Below, one piece after another: positions 9,604 through 17,345 of a stretch of DNA of 32,195 nt. The notes under the pieces are model-generated. The model made no database searches. It saw only the letters and a program-made list of their open reading frames with translations, and was not told the origin of the DNA. The stretch covers positions 1-32,195 of the forward strand of contig JACPOE010000028.1 in assembly GCA_016185105.1 (NCBI GenBank), read 5' to 3'. The translations under genes were made by a program, and so were the position numbers. The DNA is from Bdellovibrio sp. (GTDB lineage Bacteria; Bdellovibrionota; UBA1018). Within the stretch, counting starts at the first letter, position 1, and every line of letters starts with the position of its first letter.

Positions 9604-11309
9604 TGATCAGAATCGCTGTTGCTCAGATTGACCCTGTAGTAGGAGCATTCGACGCGAACGTTGATCAAATTGCTGATTCGTATTCTCGGGCCTGCGCAGG
9701 GCAGGCCCGCATTCTTATCACCCCGGAACTTAGTGTCTGCGGGTATCCTCCTCATGACCTCTTAGATCGTCCCGAAATTTTTGAAAGAAATGAAAAGGCT
9801 CTCGCCAAATTAGCGGCCCTAACTCAAGGCAAGTCTTGCGCTTTGGCTGTCGGTCATGTTGCAAGAAATCCATCTCAGACAGGTAGGCTGGCTCAGAATT
9901 CTGTTAGCGTTTTCGAAAATGGAAAAAAAGTTTTTGAACAGGCCAAGACACTTTTACCTACCTACGACGTTTTTGATGAGGCTCGCTATTTTGAGCCTTC
10001 CACGGAAATTCGCTCGTGGAATTGTGACGGGCTGAAAATCGGCTTTGCTATTTGTGAGGACCTTTGGGTTAACCACCCCACTCTCGGGCGGCGTCTTTAC
10101 GGCAAGGACCCTATCTCCAGATACCAAGAGCTAGGTTTAGATTTAATTTTTTCAATTTCCTCTAGTCCCTACGAGTGGGGTAAGCGAGCCATTCGCGAAA
10201 GCTTACATTCTCAAACTGCGGCTCATCTGGGACTCCCTTTGATTTATGTGAACCAGACAGGGGCTACAGACGAGATCCTTTTCGATGGTGGGTCTTTTTT
10301 TCTCGATTCTCAGGGCAAGTCAGTTGGTCGCTTACCTTTCTTTAAGAAGGCTTTTTCGATTCTTTCTTATTCCAAAGGTATTCTTAAAGTAGAGACGCCC
10401 GCCAAGCAGGACCGGGAAGATCATCCTGGGAGTTCTCAAACTGCAGATCAACCCAGTGAAATGGAAATTTTGTTTCGGGGGTTGGTCGTTGGGATTCGAG
10501 AGTATTTTAAGCGAACTGGGTTTAAAAAAGCGGTCTTGGGTCTCAGTGGGGGAATCGATTCCGCCGTAGTGGCAACGCTAGCCGTAGAAGCTCTTGGTGC
10601 TGAGAATGTCTTGGGCGTTGCGATGCCGAGTCAGTATTCTTCTTCGCATAGTTTAGAGGATGCGGAGACGTTAGCTAGGAATTTAAAAATTCGTCTTGAG
10701 ATCCGTCCTATTAAATTCATGTTTTCAAATGCGGTTCGTGAACTCTCTGAAGGGCGTGGGGAATTGGCTCCAATTGCCAAGGAAAACCTTCAGTCTCGCT
10801 TACGTGGTCTAATCTTGATGACTCTGTCAAACCACGACGGGTCGCTAGTCTTGACTACCGGGAATAAGTCTGAATTGGCGACCGGGTACTGTACCTTGTA
10901 TGGGGACATGGTTGGTGCTTTAGCTCCTTTGGGAGATGTTCTAAAGACGAGAGTTTACGAGTTAGCTCATCATTTGAACGCAGTCTGTGGTGCTCCTATT
11001 CCGGTGCGTTCGATTACAAAGCCGCCCTCCGCGGAGCTAAAACCTGGCCAAACGGACCAGGATACCTTGCCTCCCTATGAGCATCTTGATCAGGTTTTGA
11101 AGGCGTATTTGGAAGACCATCTGCCTGTTTCTGAGATTATCAAAAGCCTCAACGGAGTGCTGGGAGAGGCCGAAATTCGCGACATTTTGAAACGCCTTGA
11201 AATCAATGAATATAAGCGTAGGCAGGCCGCACCAGTCTTGAAGACCAGTTCAAAGGCATTCGGAATCGGCAGGAGAATTCCTATTGCCAAGAAGTGGGAC
11301 CAGCTTTAG
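9603..11309 (+). CDS. nadE: Glutamine-dependent NAD+ synthetase
   Basis: Last step of NAD synthesis: amidates deamido-NAD using glutamine ammonia and ATP. The N-terminal nitrilase-type glutaminase domain (about 1-265) has the Glu-Lys-Cys triad: Glu42 in ITPELSVCGYPP, Lys115 in KTLLPTYDVFDE and Cys151 in FAICEDLW. The C-terminal synthetase domain (about 290-568) has the pyrophosphatase loop LSGGIDSAVVATL, with SGGIDS at 315-320, and the conserved TTGNKSELATGYCTLYGD. At 568 residues it fits the two-domain form and is shorter than the mycobacterial enzyme. The ATG overlaps the ndk stop. An NAD-making enzyme next to NAD(P)-using TCA dehydrogenases is a sensible neighbour. Confidence 0.96.
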   Translation: MIRIAVAQIDPVVGAFDANVDQIADSYSRACAGQARILITPELSVCGYPPHDLLDRPEIFERNEKALAKLAALTQGKSCALAVGHVARNPSQTGRLAQNSVSVFENGKKVFEQAKTLLPTYDVFDEARYFEPSTEIRSWNCDGLKIGFAICEDLWVNHPTLGRRLYGKDPISRYQELGLDLIFSISSSPYEWGKRAIRESLHSQTAAHLGLPLIYVNQTGATDEILFDGGSFFLDSQGKSVGRLPFFKKAFSILSYSKGILKVETPAKQDREDHPGSSQTADQPSEMEILFRGLVVGIREYFKRTGFKKAVLGLSGGIDSAVVATLAVEALGAENVLGVAMPSQYSSSHSLEDAETLARNLKIRLEIRPIKFMFSNAVRELSEGRGELAPIAKENLQSRLRGLILMTLSNHDGSLVLTTGNKSELATGYCTLYGDMVGALAPLGDVLKTRVYELAHHLNAVCGAPIPVRSITKPPSAELKPGQTDQDTLPPYEHLDQVLKAYLEDHLPVSEIIKSLNGVLGEAEIRDILKRLEINEYKRRQAAPVLKTSSKAFGIGRRIPIAKKWDQL

Positions 11310-11394
11310 CTGTCCTCAACGAGTCCGATTGCGCCGTGTTTGAGTTCGTGCTATTCGTTCGACCCAGCAGGATGGCCAAGGGGGGATAAATAGG

Positions 11395-11832
11395 ATGGAA
11401 ATTATGAACTCAGTGAACTCAGAAATCAAAAAAGTCGTTGGCCGTGTCAAAGAAGCTCAGGCTCAGCTCGAAACCTTGGTTAAAAGCCATGATTGGGTTG
11501 CTGAAGCCCGTCACTATGCTGAACGCCAGGGCAAAGAAGTAAAAAAGCTATTTGGACCTGATGTAGAAAAAATCAGGGTTTTTCTTGAACATGAGCGTAA
11601 AGAACTGGAAAGAATTCAAAAGCAAATTCCAGGAGAAGTGAAGAAATTTCGCAAGTTTATGGATATGCAGAAGAAGGAATTCGAAAGACTCCTAGTGAAT
11701 CTTCGAAAACTCCCCAAGAATGGTGCGAAAAAGAAGGCTAAGAGTTCTAAGAGCAAAGGCACAACTAAAAAGAAAACAGCGGGACGGGCTGCCAAGGCAC
11801 CGGTATCAGTTGAAAAAACCGTAAATCCTTAA
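11395..11832 (+). CDS. Small coiled-coil protein with lysine-rich, histone H1-like tail
   Basis: I do not recognise a named family. Residues about 5-105 are strongly helical and charged, with heptad-like spacing (for example the stretch from VEKIRVFLEHERKELERIQ), so a coiled coil is likely. Residues about 108-135 form a Lys/Ala/Ser/Thr tail with KKKAKSSKSKG and TTKKKTAGRAAKAP, much like the tails of bacterial histone H1-like proteins. There is no signal peptide, membrane segment or cysteine. A nucleic-acid-binding or nucleoid role is possible, but only by composition. AAGGGGGG at 11378-11385 supports ATG 11395 over ATG 11404. The gene stands alone between nadE (85-base gap) and a strong terminator. 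Confidence 0.75.
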   Translation: MEIMNSVNSEIKKVVGRVKEAQAQLETLVKSHDWVAEARHYAERQGKEVKKLFGPDVEKIRVFLEHERKELERIQKQIPGEVKKFRKFMDMQKKEFERLLVNLRKLPKNGAKKKAKSSKSKGTTKKKTAGRAAKAPVSVEKTVNP

Positions 11833-11846
11833 AAAATTCCGTTTTG

Positions 11847-11878
11847 GGTCCCCTTTTTCGCAAAAGGGGACCTGTTTT
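11847..11878 (+). terminator. Strong rho-independent terminator
   Basis: A perfect 11-base-pair stem pairs GGTCCCCTTTT (11847-11857) with AAAAGGGGACC (11862-11872) around a four-base loop, followed by TGTTTT. It lies 15 bases after the stop of the lysine-tailed protein and before the infC promoter, so it separates the metabolic block from the translation block. Confidence 0.85.
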
Positions 11879-11888
11879 CCTGTATATC

Positions 11889-11917
11889 TTGACAGTTTTC
11901 AGACAGTTAGGTATCAG
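11889..11917 (+). promoter_or_regulatory. Sigma70-like promoter for the infC operon
   Basis: TTGACA at 11889-11894 is a perfect -35. After exactly 17 bases, TATCAG (11912-11917) matches the -10 at four of six positions. Transcription would begin near 11924, giving a leader of about 34 bases. Its position just after a terminator and ahead of infC-rpmI-rplT-pheST supports the call. Confidence 0.7.
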
Positions 11918-11926
11918 ATCCTTTAC

Positions 11927-11932
11927 AGGAGG
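11927..11932 (+). promoter_or_regulatory. Perfect Shine-Dalgarno site, displaced from infC
   Basis: AGGAGG is complementary to the 16S rRNA 3' end, but the infC ATG is 25 bases downstream and an in-frame TAA at 11940 rules out a longer IF3. No ATG, GTG or TTG lies at normal distance (5-12 bases) from it. It may act by looping of the spacer or serve an uncommon start. Confidence 0.5.
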
Positions 11933-11957
11933 TTCCCAGTAAGAACCAAATTCAAGA

Positions 11958-12701
11958 ATGGCATTTATACCGTCTAGTCCTTCCAGTCCGTCAAATCCCT
12001 CAAACCCTTCATTCCCGCGCCCGCGATTCTCGCGAGGTCCTGTTCCTAATCAGAGCAAAGATGAGCACCGCTTAAACGAGCGTATTCGAGTGCCTCAGGT
12101 TCGCCTGATTGACGAGCTAGGTAACCAGGTGGGTGTAGTTCCGACCTATGAGGCCCTTCAAATGGCCCGAGAGCGTGGTCTGGACTTGATGGAGGTTTCC
12201 CCTAATGCTCAACCTCCCGTGTGTAAAATTTGTGATTACGGCAAATTTAAATACGAAAAGAAGAAAAAAGAGCAGGTTGCCAAAAAGAAGCAAACCGTTA
12301 TCAAAGTTAAAGAAGTTCAGTTGCGTCCTCAGACTGAGGAGCATGATCTTGATTATAAATTCAAGAATGTGCGCCAGTTCCTAGAGGACGGCGATAAGGC
12401 CAAGATCACCATCATGTTTCGCGGTCGCGAAATTGCTTATGTAGATCAGGGCTTTAAGATCATGAAGCAGCTTGTAGAGCTCGTGAAGGATGTTGGGAGC
12501 GTTGAGGCTCCTCCTAAAATCGAAGGTAAGAAGCTGATCATGGTGCTAGCTCCAGGGGCTCAGAAGAAGCCTACTGTTGCGACCGGTGTTGTGAAGGTCA
12601 ATGGTCCGGGTCCAGTGACTCCGGTGATTACCCCAGTTTCCCCGGTGAAGCCTGTTGAAAATCCCGCTCCAACCAAGCGTGGAGATAAAGATCAATCTTG
12701 A
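11958..12701 (+). CDS. infC: Translation initiation factor IF-3 with N- and C-terminal extensions
   Basis: Binds the 30S subunit, prevents 50S joining and checks start codon and initiator tRNA. The IF3 core is clear: LNERIRVPQVRLIDELG (from 39) and LDLMEVSPNAQPPVCKICDYGK (from about 75) in the N domain, a lysine-rich linker (about 97-115), and the C domain from VKEVQLRPQTEEHD through GDKAKITIMFRGRE to KIEGKKLIMVLAP (ending near 199). The core is about 165 residues, but the protein is 247 because a 34-residue Ser/Pro/Asn-rich N-terminal tail and a 47-residue Pro/Val-rich C-terminal tail are added. The start is an ordinary ATG, not the rare AUU used for autoregulation in E. coli. It is followed by rpmI and rplT, the usual order. 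Confidence 0.93.
   Translation: MAFIPSSPSSPSNPSNPSFPRPRFSRGPVPNQSKDEHRLNERIRVPQVRLIDELGNQVGVVPTYEALQMARERGLDLMEVSPNAQPPVCKICDYGKFKYEKKKKEQVAKKKQTVIKVKEVQLRPQTEEHDLDYKFKNVRQFLEDGDKAKITIMFRGREIAYVDQGFKIMKQLVELVKDVGSVEAPPKIEGKKLIMVLAPGAQKKPTVATGVVKVNGPGPVTPVITPVSPVKPVENPAPTKRGDKDQS
11970..12014 (+). repeat. Five tandem 9-base units encoding Pro-Ser-X in IF3
   Basis: The units CCGTCTAGT, CCTTCCAGT, CCGTCAAAT, CCCTCAAAC and CCTTCATTC encode PSS, PSS, PSN, PSN and PSF (residues 5-19 of IF3). They are degenerate at third positions, so the repeat is older than a recent slippage, or the peptide is under selection. Confidence 0.7.
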
Positions 12702-12736
12702 CTGAGTGAGCTGATCTACGATAGGTTGCAACCCTT

Positions 12737-12934
12737 ATGAAAATGAAGACAAAAAAAGCAGCTGCCAAGCGATTTTCGTTTACTGCTACTGGGAAAGTAA
12801 AATTCAAAAGAACCAACAAGAGACACAATCTTGGTAACAAGAATGCTGCTCGCAAATTGAAACTTCGTAAGAGTGGTTTGGTGTTTGAAGGGGATATTAA
12901 ACACATCGAAAAGTGTTTGCCTTACGGCGCCTAG
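12737..12934 (+). CDS. rpmI: Ribosomal protein bL35
   Basis: Large-subunit ribosomal protein of 65 residues. It opens KMKTKKAAAKRFSFTATGK, the L35 signature, and continues with KRTNKRHNLGNKNAARKL. The length is typical (64-66). The start has only a weak AGGTT (12723-12727) within the palindrome GGTTGCAACC, so translation may depend on coupling to infC or on regulation by L20 as in E. coli; the latter is inferred from the family and not shown here. It lies 35 bases after infC and 33 before rplT. Confidence 0.97.
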   Translation: MKMKTKKAAAKRFSFTATGKVKFKRTNKRHNLGNKNAARKLKLRKSGLVFEGDIKHIEKCLPYGA

Positions 12935-12967
12935 TAAGATTGGAATTGCTCAAAAAGGAGAGTAGTC

Positions 12968-13330
12968 ATGCCTCGTGCAAAACGCGGTTTTAAACGCCGC
13001 CGTCGTCATAATAAAGTTTTGGATCGCGCCGAAGGCTTTGTCCTAGGTAGAAAAAATAAATTCAAAAGAACCGCGGAAGCTGTAGATCGTTCATTCATCT
13101 ATGCTTATCGTGATCGTCGGGCCAAGAAGCGTGACTTTCGTCAGCTCTGGATTGCTCGTCTTTCTGCAGCAGCCAACAACAATGGCATTAGCTATAGCCG
13201 GTTAATCGCTGCTTTGAAAAAGGCAGAATGCAAGCTCGATCGTAAGGTCTTGTCTGATATTGCGATTGTGGATCCAACAGGTTTCAGCGCGATTATTGAA
13301 CAGGTTAGAGCTCTGGCACCCGCTCAGTAA
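12968..13330 (+). CDS. rplT: Ribosomal protein bL20
   Basis: Large-subunit protein that binds 23S rRNA early in assembly; in many bacteria it also represses its own operon. It opens PRAKRGFKRRRRHNKVLDRA, then GRKNKFKRTAEAV, YRDRRAKKRDFRQLWIARL and NGISYSRLIAALK, all standard L20 segments. The 120 residues match the family (117-120). AAAAAGGAGAGT precedes the ATG at good spacing. pheS follows after 23 bases. Confidence 0.98.
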   Translation: MPRAKRGFKRRRRHNKVLDRAEGFVLGRKNKFKRTAEAVDRSFIYAYRDRRAKKRDFRQLWIARLSAAANNNGISYSRLIAALKKAECKLDRKVLSDIAIVDPTGFSAIIEQVRALAPAQ

Positions 13331-13339
13331 AATACTGAG
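13323..13339 (+). other. Inverted repeat across the rplT stop codon
   Basis: CTCAGTA (13323-13329) and TACTGAG (13333-13339) form a perfect seven-base-pair stem with a three-base loop. It contains the rplT TAA and ends 14 bases before the pheS ATG. It is followed by an A run, not T, so it is not a plus-strand terminator; mRNA processing or control of pheS initiation is possible. Confidence 0.4.
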
Positions 13340-13353
13340 TAGAAAAAAATCAA

Positions 13354-14412
13354 ATGATCGAAAAACTGAACGCAATTGGCGGTCAGGCTTTAAACGACAT
13401 TGAAAATGCCGCAGACCTGGATCGTCTTGAACAAGTTCGGATTTCAATTTTAGGAAAAAAAGGAGCACTGAGCGAGGTCCTCAAGGGCCTGGGCGGTGTT
13501 TCACCTCAGGAGCGACCAGTCATCGGCGGTGTGGCGAATGACTGGAAGCGAAAGGTTGAAGATTCCTTGGAGAATAGGCGAAAGAGCCTCCAGGAAATCG
13601 AGTTGAACCGAAAGCTTCAAAGCGAAAAAATCGATATTTCGATTCCGTCTCGGATGCCTCACAGGGGCTCGCTTCATGTCATTACTCAAACCACCCGAAG
13701 GATCGTACAGATCTTTTCTAAAATCGGGTTTGACGTCACCACAGGTCCTGAAGTGGAGACTGAGTACCTTAACTTTGAAGCAGTCAATATTCCCGCAGAT
13801 CATCCCGCAAGAGATATGCAGGATACCTTTTTCCTGGGGCCCGGAGTAGTTCTACGGACTCATACTTCCCCCGTGCAGATGCGGGCAATGCGTCGGCAGA
13901 AGGCTCCTGTTCGTGTGCTTTGTCCAGGTGCTGTTTACCGCGCCGATGATGATGCAACTCATTCCCCGATGTTTCATCAGATTGAGGGACTCTGGATCGA
14001 CCGTGGCGTCAAGATGAGTGACCTGAAAGGGACACTGCAGTTTTTGGCTGCGGAGCTTTTTGGCAAAGAAACACGAATTCGACTCCGTCCAAGCTATTTC
14101 CCTTTTGTGGAGCCTGGTGCAGAAGTTGATGTCAGCTGTTTCCAATGTAGGACCCGAGTTTCGGACACCTGTAGGGTTTGCAAGGGGACAGGCTGGTTAG
14201 AAATTCTAGGTGCTGGGATGGTTCATCCTAGGCTTTTTGAAATGGCTGGCTATTCGAACGGGACTTCCGGTTCTGGCGAGTTAGGCGAATGGGAAGGTTA
14301 CACCGGTTTTGCTTTTGGAATGGGTGTGGAGCGGATTGCAATGTTGCTCTATCAGATTCCAGACCTTCGTCTGCTTTTTCAAGGGGATATTCGTCTTTTT
14401 TCTCAGTTTTGA
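13354..14412 (+). CDS. pheS: Phenylalanyl-tRNA synthetase, alpha subunit, with a four-cysteine cluster
   Basis: Catalytic subunit of the alpha2beta2 enzyme that charges tRNA-Phe. After an N-terminal coiled coil (about 1-95) come the class II motifs: FEAVNIPADHPARDMQDTFF (141-160), LRTHTSPVQMRAM (167-179), YRADDDATHSPMFHQIEGL (195-213), YFPFVEPGAEVDVSC (248-262) and the motif 3 region GFAFGMGVERIAMLLY. Four cysteines at 262, 265, 273 and 276 (C-x2-C-x7-C-x2-C) suggest a zinc-binding loop just before WLEILGAGMV. Such loops occur in some bacterial PheS, but not in E. coli. At 352 residues the length is normal. No good Shine-Dalgarno site precedes the ATG, which fits coupling to rplT. Confidence 0.96.
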   Translation: MIEKLNAIGGQALNDIENAADLDRLEQVRISILGKKGALSEVLKGLGGVSPQERPVIGGVANDWKRKVEDSLENRRKSLQEIELNRKLQSEKIDISIPSRMPHRGSLHVITQTTRRIVQIFSKIGFDVTTGPEVETEYLNFEAVNIPADHPARDMQDTFFLGPGVVLRTHTSPVQMRAMRRQKAPVRVLCPGAVYRADDDATHSPMFHQIEGLWIDRGVKMSDLKGTLQFLAAELFGKETRIRLRPSYFPFVEPGAEVDVSCFQCRTRVSDTCRVCKGTGWLEILGAGMVHPRLFEMAGYSNGTSGSGELGEWEGYTGFAFGMGVERIAMLLYQIPDLRLLFQGDIRLFSQF

Positions 14413-14434
14413 AATCTAGCGCAGGAGCACGTCA

Positions 14435-16939
14435 ATGCGAATTTCATGGAAATGGCTGGCCGAGTTTGTCGACCCATCAGTCTTGCCCGGGTGTAAAGAC
14501 CCACAGGTCGACGGACCTAGGGTTTTGTCAGAGATTTTGACTTCTCGTGGGCTAGAGGTCGAGGGAATTGAACGGCTCGATCATGGGTTTGAAAAAGTTG
14601 TCGTAGCGCAGATTCTAGAGAAGAAGCCTCATCCACAGGCCGACCGCTTGAGCTTATGTCAAGTGACTATAGGCCAAGGTGAGCCGTTGGCAATTGTTTG
14701 TGGAGCCCAAAATATGAAAGCGGGTGACAAGGTTGCCCTCGCTCAGGTCGGCTCGTCGCTTCCCAATGGGATGAAGATTTCTCAAGGCAAAATTCGGGGT
14801 GAAATCTCAAATGGAATGCTTTGCTCTGAGTCCGAACTTCGTTTGGCAGAGGAGTCAGAGGGGATTCTGATTTTGCCGGAAAACGCTCCTCTCGGTATGC
14901 CCTTGGCCAAGGTTCTAGGACGTGACGATATTATTTTATCTCTAAAATTGACTGCCAACCGTGGAGACTGCCTTAGTCATATAGGAATTGCGAGAGAGGT
15001 GGCTGCTGCAGTTGGTACGAAAGTCAAGTTTCCGCAATTTCCGAAAATTCAGGAGAAAGGCCCTCAATCCCTGCCTTACGAGATTGAGCTGAACGCTGGA
15101 CCCATGAATCCTCAGTTTTATGGCTGTTTGATTCGTGGTGTAAAAGTGGGACCTTCGCCCGAGTGGTTGGTGAAACGTTTGGAATCTCTCGGGTCTCGCT
15201 CGATCAATAATGTCGTGGACGTTTCTAATCTCGTTATGTTGGAGATGGGGCATCCCACTCACGCCTATGACGCAAGTCGAATTGAAGGCGGAGTTGTTAG
15301 AGTTCGTCAGGCAGCTCCAGGGGAAACGCTGCCTCTTTTGGATGGGACTGAGATTACCCTTCAAGGCTTTGAAGTGGTGATTGCGGATGGCAAAAAGCCC
15401 ATCGGACTAGCAGGTGTGATGGGGGGCGGTAACTCTGAGGTTCAGAATGAAACTAAAGATATTTTCTTTGAGTGTGCCGAGTTTGATCCGACCTTAGTTC
15501 GCAAAGCCAGCAGCAAGCACCAAAAGAAAACGGATGCCTCGCATCGTTTTGAGAGGGGCATTGACCCAGCTGGCCTTTCCACGGTGGTGAGCAGGGCGGT
15601 GAGCCTCATTCTAGAGTTAGCCGGTGGAAAAGTAGAAGGGTCTCATTGGGAACACCTGCCGTCACGTTCCTCCGATGTTCCGGAGTGGAAGCGTCAAATT
15701 AGTTTCAAGTCTGATTATTTAAGAAATTTCTTAGGGTTTGATTCTGGGAGCCCTGACTTTGCCCCTAACCGAGTGAAAGAGGTTCTTGAGGCCCTAGGCT
15801 GCAAAGTTATCTCGATGCCAGGGAACGCGCCCCAAGGGGAGTGGATTATCGAACCGCCGTCCTATCGGCTCGACCTAGCTATTCGTGAGGACATTGCAGA
15901 AGAGGTGGCTAGATGTGTTGGTTATGCCGCTATCCCAGCTACCCTTCCTCAGCTCACTTCGTCGCCCGTTTTTACTTATTCTTCCTCGAATGATTTTGCC
16001 GTCATTGAAAAGGCCAAGGATTGTTTAAAAGGGTTAGGATTTCATGAGACCTTAAACTATGCGTTCACCAGCTCGGCTTGGTTGGGACAATTGGGGATGC
16101 GCTCCTCAGTGGAGCTTTTGAATCCCCTGAGTGAAGAGTACCGCTCGATGGTTCCATCTCTCCTGCCTGGTCTTATTCGGAACGCATCGGAAAATTGGAA
16201 TCGTCATTTCGGGTCAGAGCAACCAGCAATTCGTCTTTTCGAGCTAAGACCAGTTTTTAGCGCCGCAGGTCCAATCCAGTCTCAGGAACAGACCCAAACG
16301 GGTGTTCAAGAGTCATGGAAGCTTTCTTGGATCCTCTCAGGTCCTCGGTACGCCGAGGGGCTAAGGAGCGAGAGAGGAGAAGTAGACTTCTTTGATGTGA
16401 AAGCTACGGTTGAGGGAGTTTTGACAGCTCTCGGTACGAAGGGAATTCGCTTTCAATCTTTCACAGAGATTGTTTCAAAAGAGAATCCTCTTTTCCACCC
16501 AGGCAAAAGCGCCATTGTTTTGGCGGGGAATCGGATTGCCGGAGTGATTGGTCTTCTTCATCCTGGAAAAGCTCAGGAACTCAAGTCCCGGGCTCCTTTA
16601 TGGATGGTGGAGTTAGATTGGCAAGCATTAATTCAGCTTTCAAGGAAGTCCTTTGATGTGCCAGCATTTCGCTCCTGGCCTGTGTTTCCGCCAATGGAGA
16701 GGGATTATGCTCTTGTGGTGAGTCAGGATGTTTCGGCGGAAAAATTATGTCAGGTTGCATTGAAGGCTGGGAAGCCTTTGGCCAAAACTGCTCGGGTATT
16801 TGACGTGTATAAGGGAATCGCAGTACGGGTTATCTTTTATGATGAGGGTCGAAGTCTCCAAGAATCTGAGACTGAAGCAGTCTCGGCACGCATCCTAGAG
16901 AGTTGGAAAAAAGAGCTCGGAGCGGACCTTAGAAGTTAG
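14435..16939 (+). CDS. pheT: Phenylalanyl-tRNA synthetase, beta subunit
   Basis: Beta subunit of PheRS, for tRNA binding, editing and structure. Domains in order: a B1-type start (RISWKWLAEFVDPS); an EMAP/OB-fold tRNA-binding domain at about 45-150 (VVVAQILEKKPHPQADRLSL, GKIRGEISNGMLCSESEL); the B3/B4 editing region at about 210-395 with MLEMGHPTHAYD and HRFERGIDPAG; B5 at about 415-500; the catalytic-like core; and a C-terminal FDX-ACB anticodon-binding domain at about 745-834 (FPPMERDYALVVSQDVSAE). The 834 residues are near the family norm (about 800). AGGAG lies upstream of the ATG, 22 bases after pheS. Confidence 0.97.
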   Translation: MRISWKWLAEFVDPSVLPGCKDPQVDGPRVLSEILTSRGLEVEGIERLDHGFEKVVVAQILEKKPHPQADRLSLCQVTIGQGEPLAIVCGAQNMKAGDKVALAQVGSSLPNGMKISQGKIRGEISNGMLCSESELRLAEESEGILILPENAPLGMPLAKVLGRDDIILSLKLTANRGDCLSHIGIAREVAAAVGTKVKFPQFPKIQEKGPQSLPYEIELNAGPMNPQFYGCLIRGVKVGPSPEWLVKRLESLGSRSINNVVDVSNLVMLEMGHPTHAYDASRIEGGVVRVRQAAPGETLPLLDGTEITLQGFEVVIADGKKPIGLAGVMGGGNSEVQNETKDIFFECAEFDPTLVRKASSKHQKKTDASHRFERGIDPAGLSTVVSRAVSLILELAGGKVEGSHWEHLPSRSSDVPEWKRQISFKSDYLRNFLGFDSGSPDFAPNRVKEVLEALGCKVISMPGNAPQGEWIIEPPSYRLDLAIREDIAEEVARCVGYAAIPATLPQLTSSPVFTYSSSNDFAVIEKAKDCLKGLGFHETLNYAFTSSAWLGQLGMRSSVELLNPLSEEYRSMVPSLLPGLIRNASENWNRHFGSEQPAIRLFELRPVFSAAGPIQSQEQTQTGVQESWKLSWILSGPRYAEGLRSERGEVDFFDVKATVEGVLTALGTKGIRFQSFTEIVSKENPLFHPGKSAIVLAGNRIAGVIGLLHPGKAQELKSRAPLWMVELDWQALIQLSRKSFDVPAFRSWPVFPPMERDYALVVSQDVSAEKLCQVALKAGKPLAKTARVFDVYKGIAVRVIFYDEGRSLQESETEAVSARILESWKKELGADLRS

Positions 16940-17006
16940 TAAAACTTTAAGGAACTCACAAGAAGTCAGGTAGTTTTTGAACTGACAGAAACAGGAGACG
17001 CTAGCC

Positions 17007-17345
17007 GTGGCAATGACGAAAGCGGATATTGTTGAAGCGCTTTACGAGAAAGTTGGCTTTTCAAAAAAAGAAGCTGCTGACCTAGTAGAGTTGGTGTTCG
17101 ATACCCTTAAGGGGACTCTAGCGGACGGGCAGAAAATCAAGATTTCAGGATTTGGTAATTTTGTCGTTCGTGAAAAAAGGTCTCGAGTGGGACGAAATCC
17201 TCAGACAGGCGAGAGCATCGAAATCAGCGCCCGCCGTGTCCTCACCTTTCGCCCTTCTCAAGTTCTGAGGTCGGATGTGAACTCCGCATTAGAAGGTAGA
17301 CCTATTTCTCCTTCTGGAAATCAGGATGACGACTCTAACGAGTAG
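17007..17345 (+). CDS. ihfA: Integration host factor, alpha subunit
   Basis: DNA-bending protein of the HU/IHF family that shapes the nucleoid and helps transcription and recombination. It opens AMTKADIVEALYEKVGFSKK, then has ISGFGNFVVREK (46-57) and the minor-groove arm GRNPQTGE (62-69) with the intercalating Pro65, then ARRVLTFRPSQVL. IhfA identity is supported by position directly after pheT, its classic place. At 112 residues it has a short acidic tail (residues 100-112) beyond the usual 99. GTG 17007 is preferred to ATG 17013 because AGGAG (16993-16997) is nine bases away. Its 3' end overlaps the next gene by 20 bases. Confidence 0.9.
   Translation: MAMTKADIVEALYEKVGFSKKEAADLVELVFDTLKGTLADGQKIKISGFGNFVVREKRSRVGRNPQTGESIEISARRVLTFRPSQVLRSDVNSALEGRPISPSGNQDDDSNE

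Noticed and set aside
11938-12070. A rare AUU start (11950) for infC, as in E. coli
   Set aside because: That ATT is in a different frame from IF3, and its frame hits a stop without IF3 homology. The IF3 frame has a TAA at 11940 and no AUU between it and the ATG.
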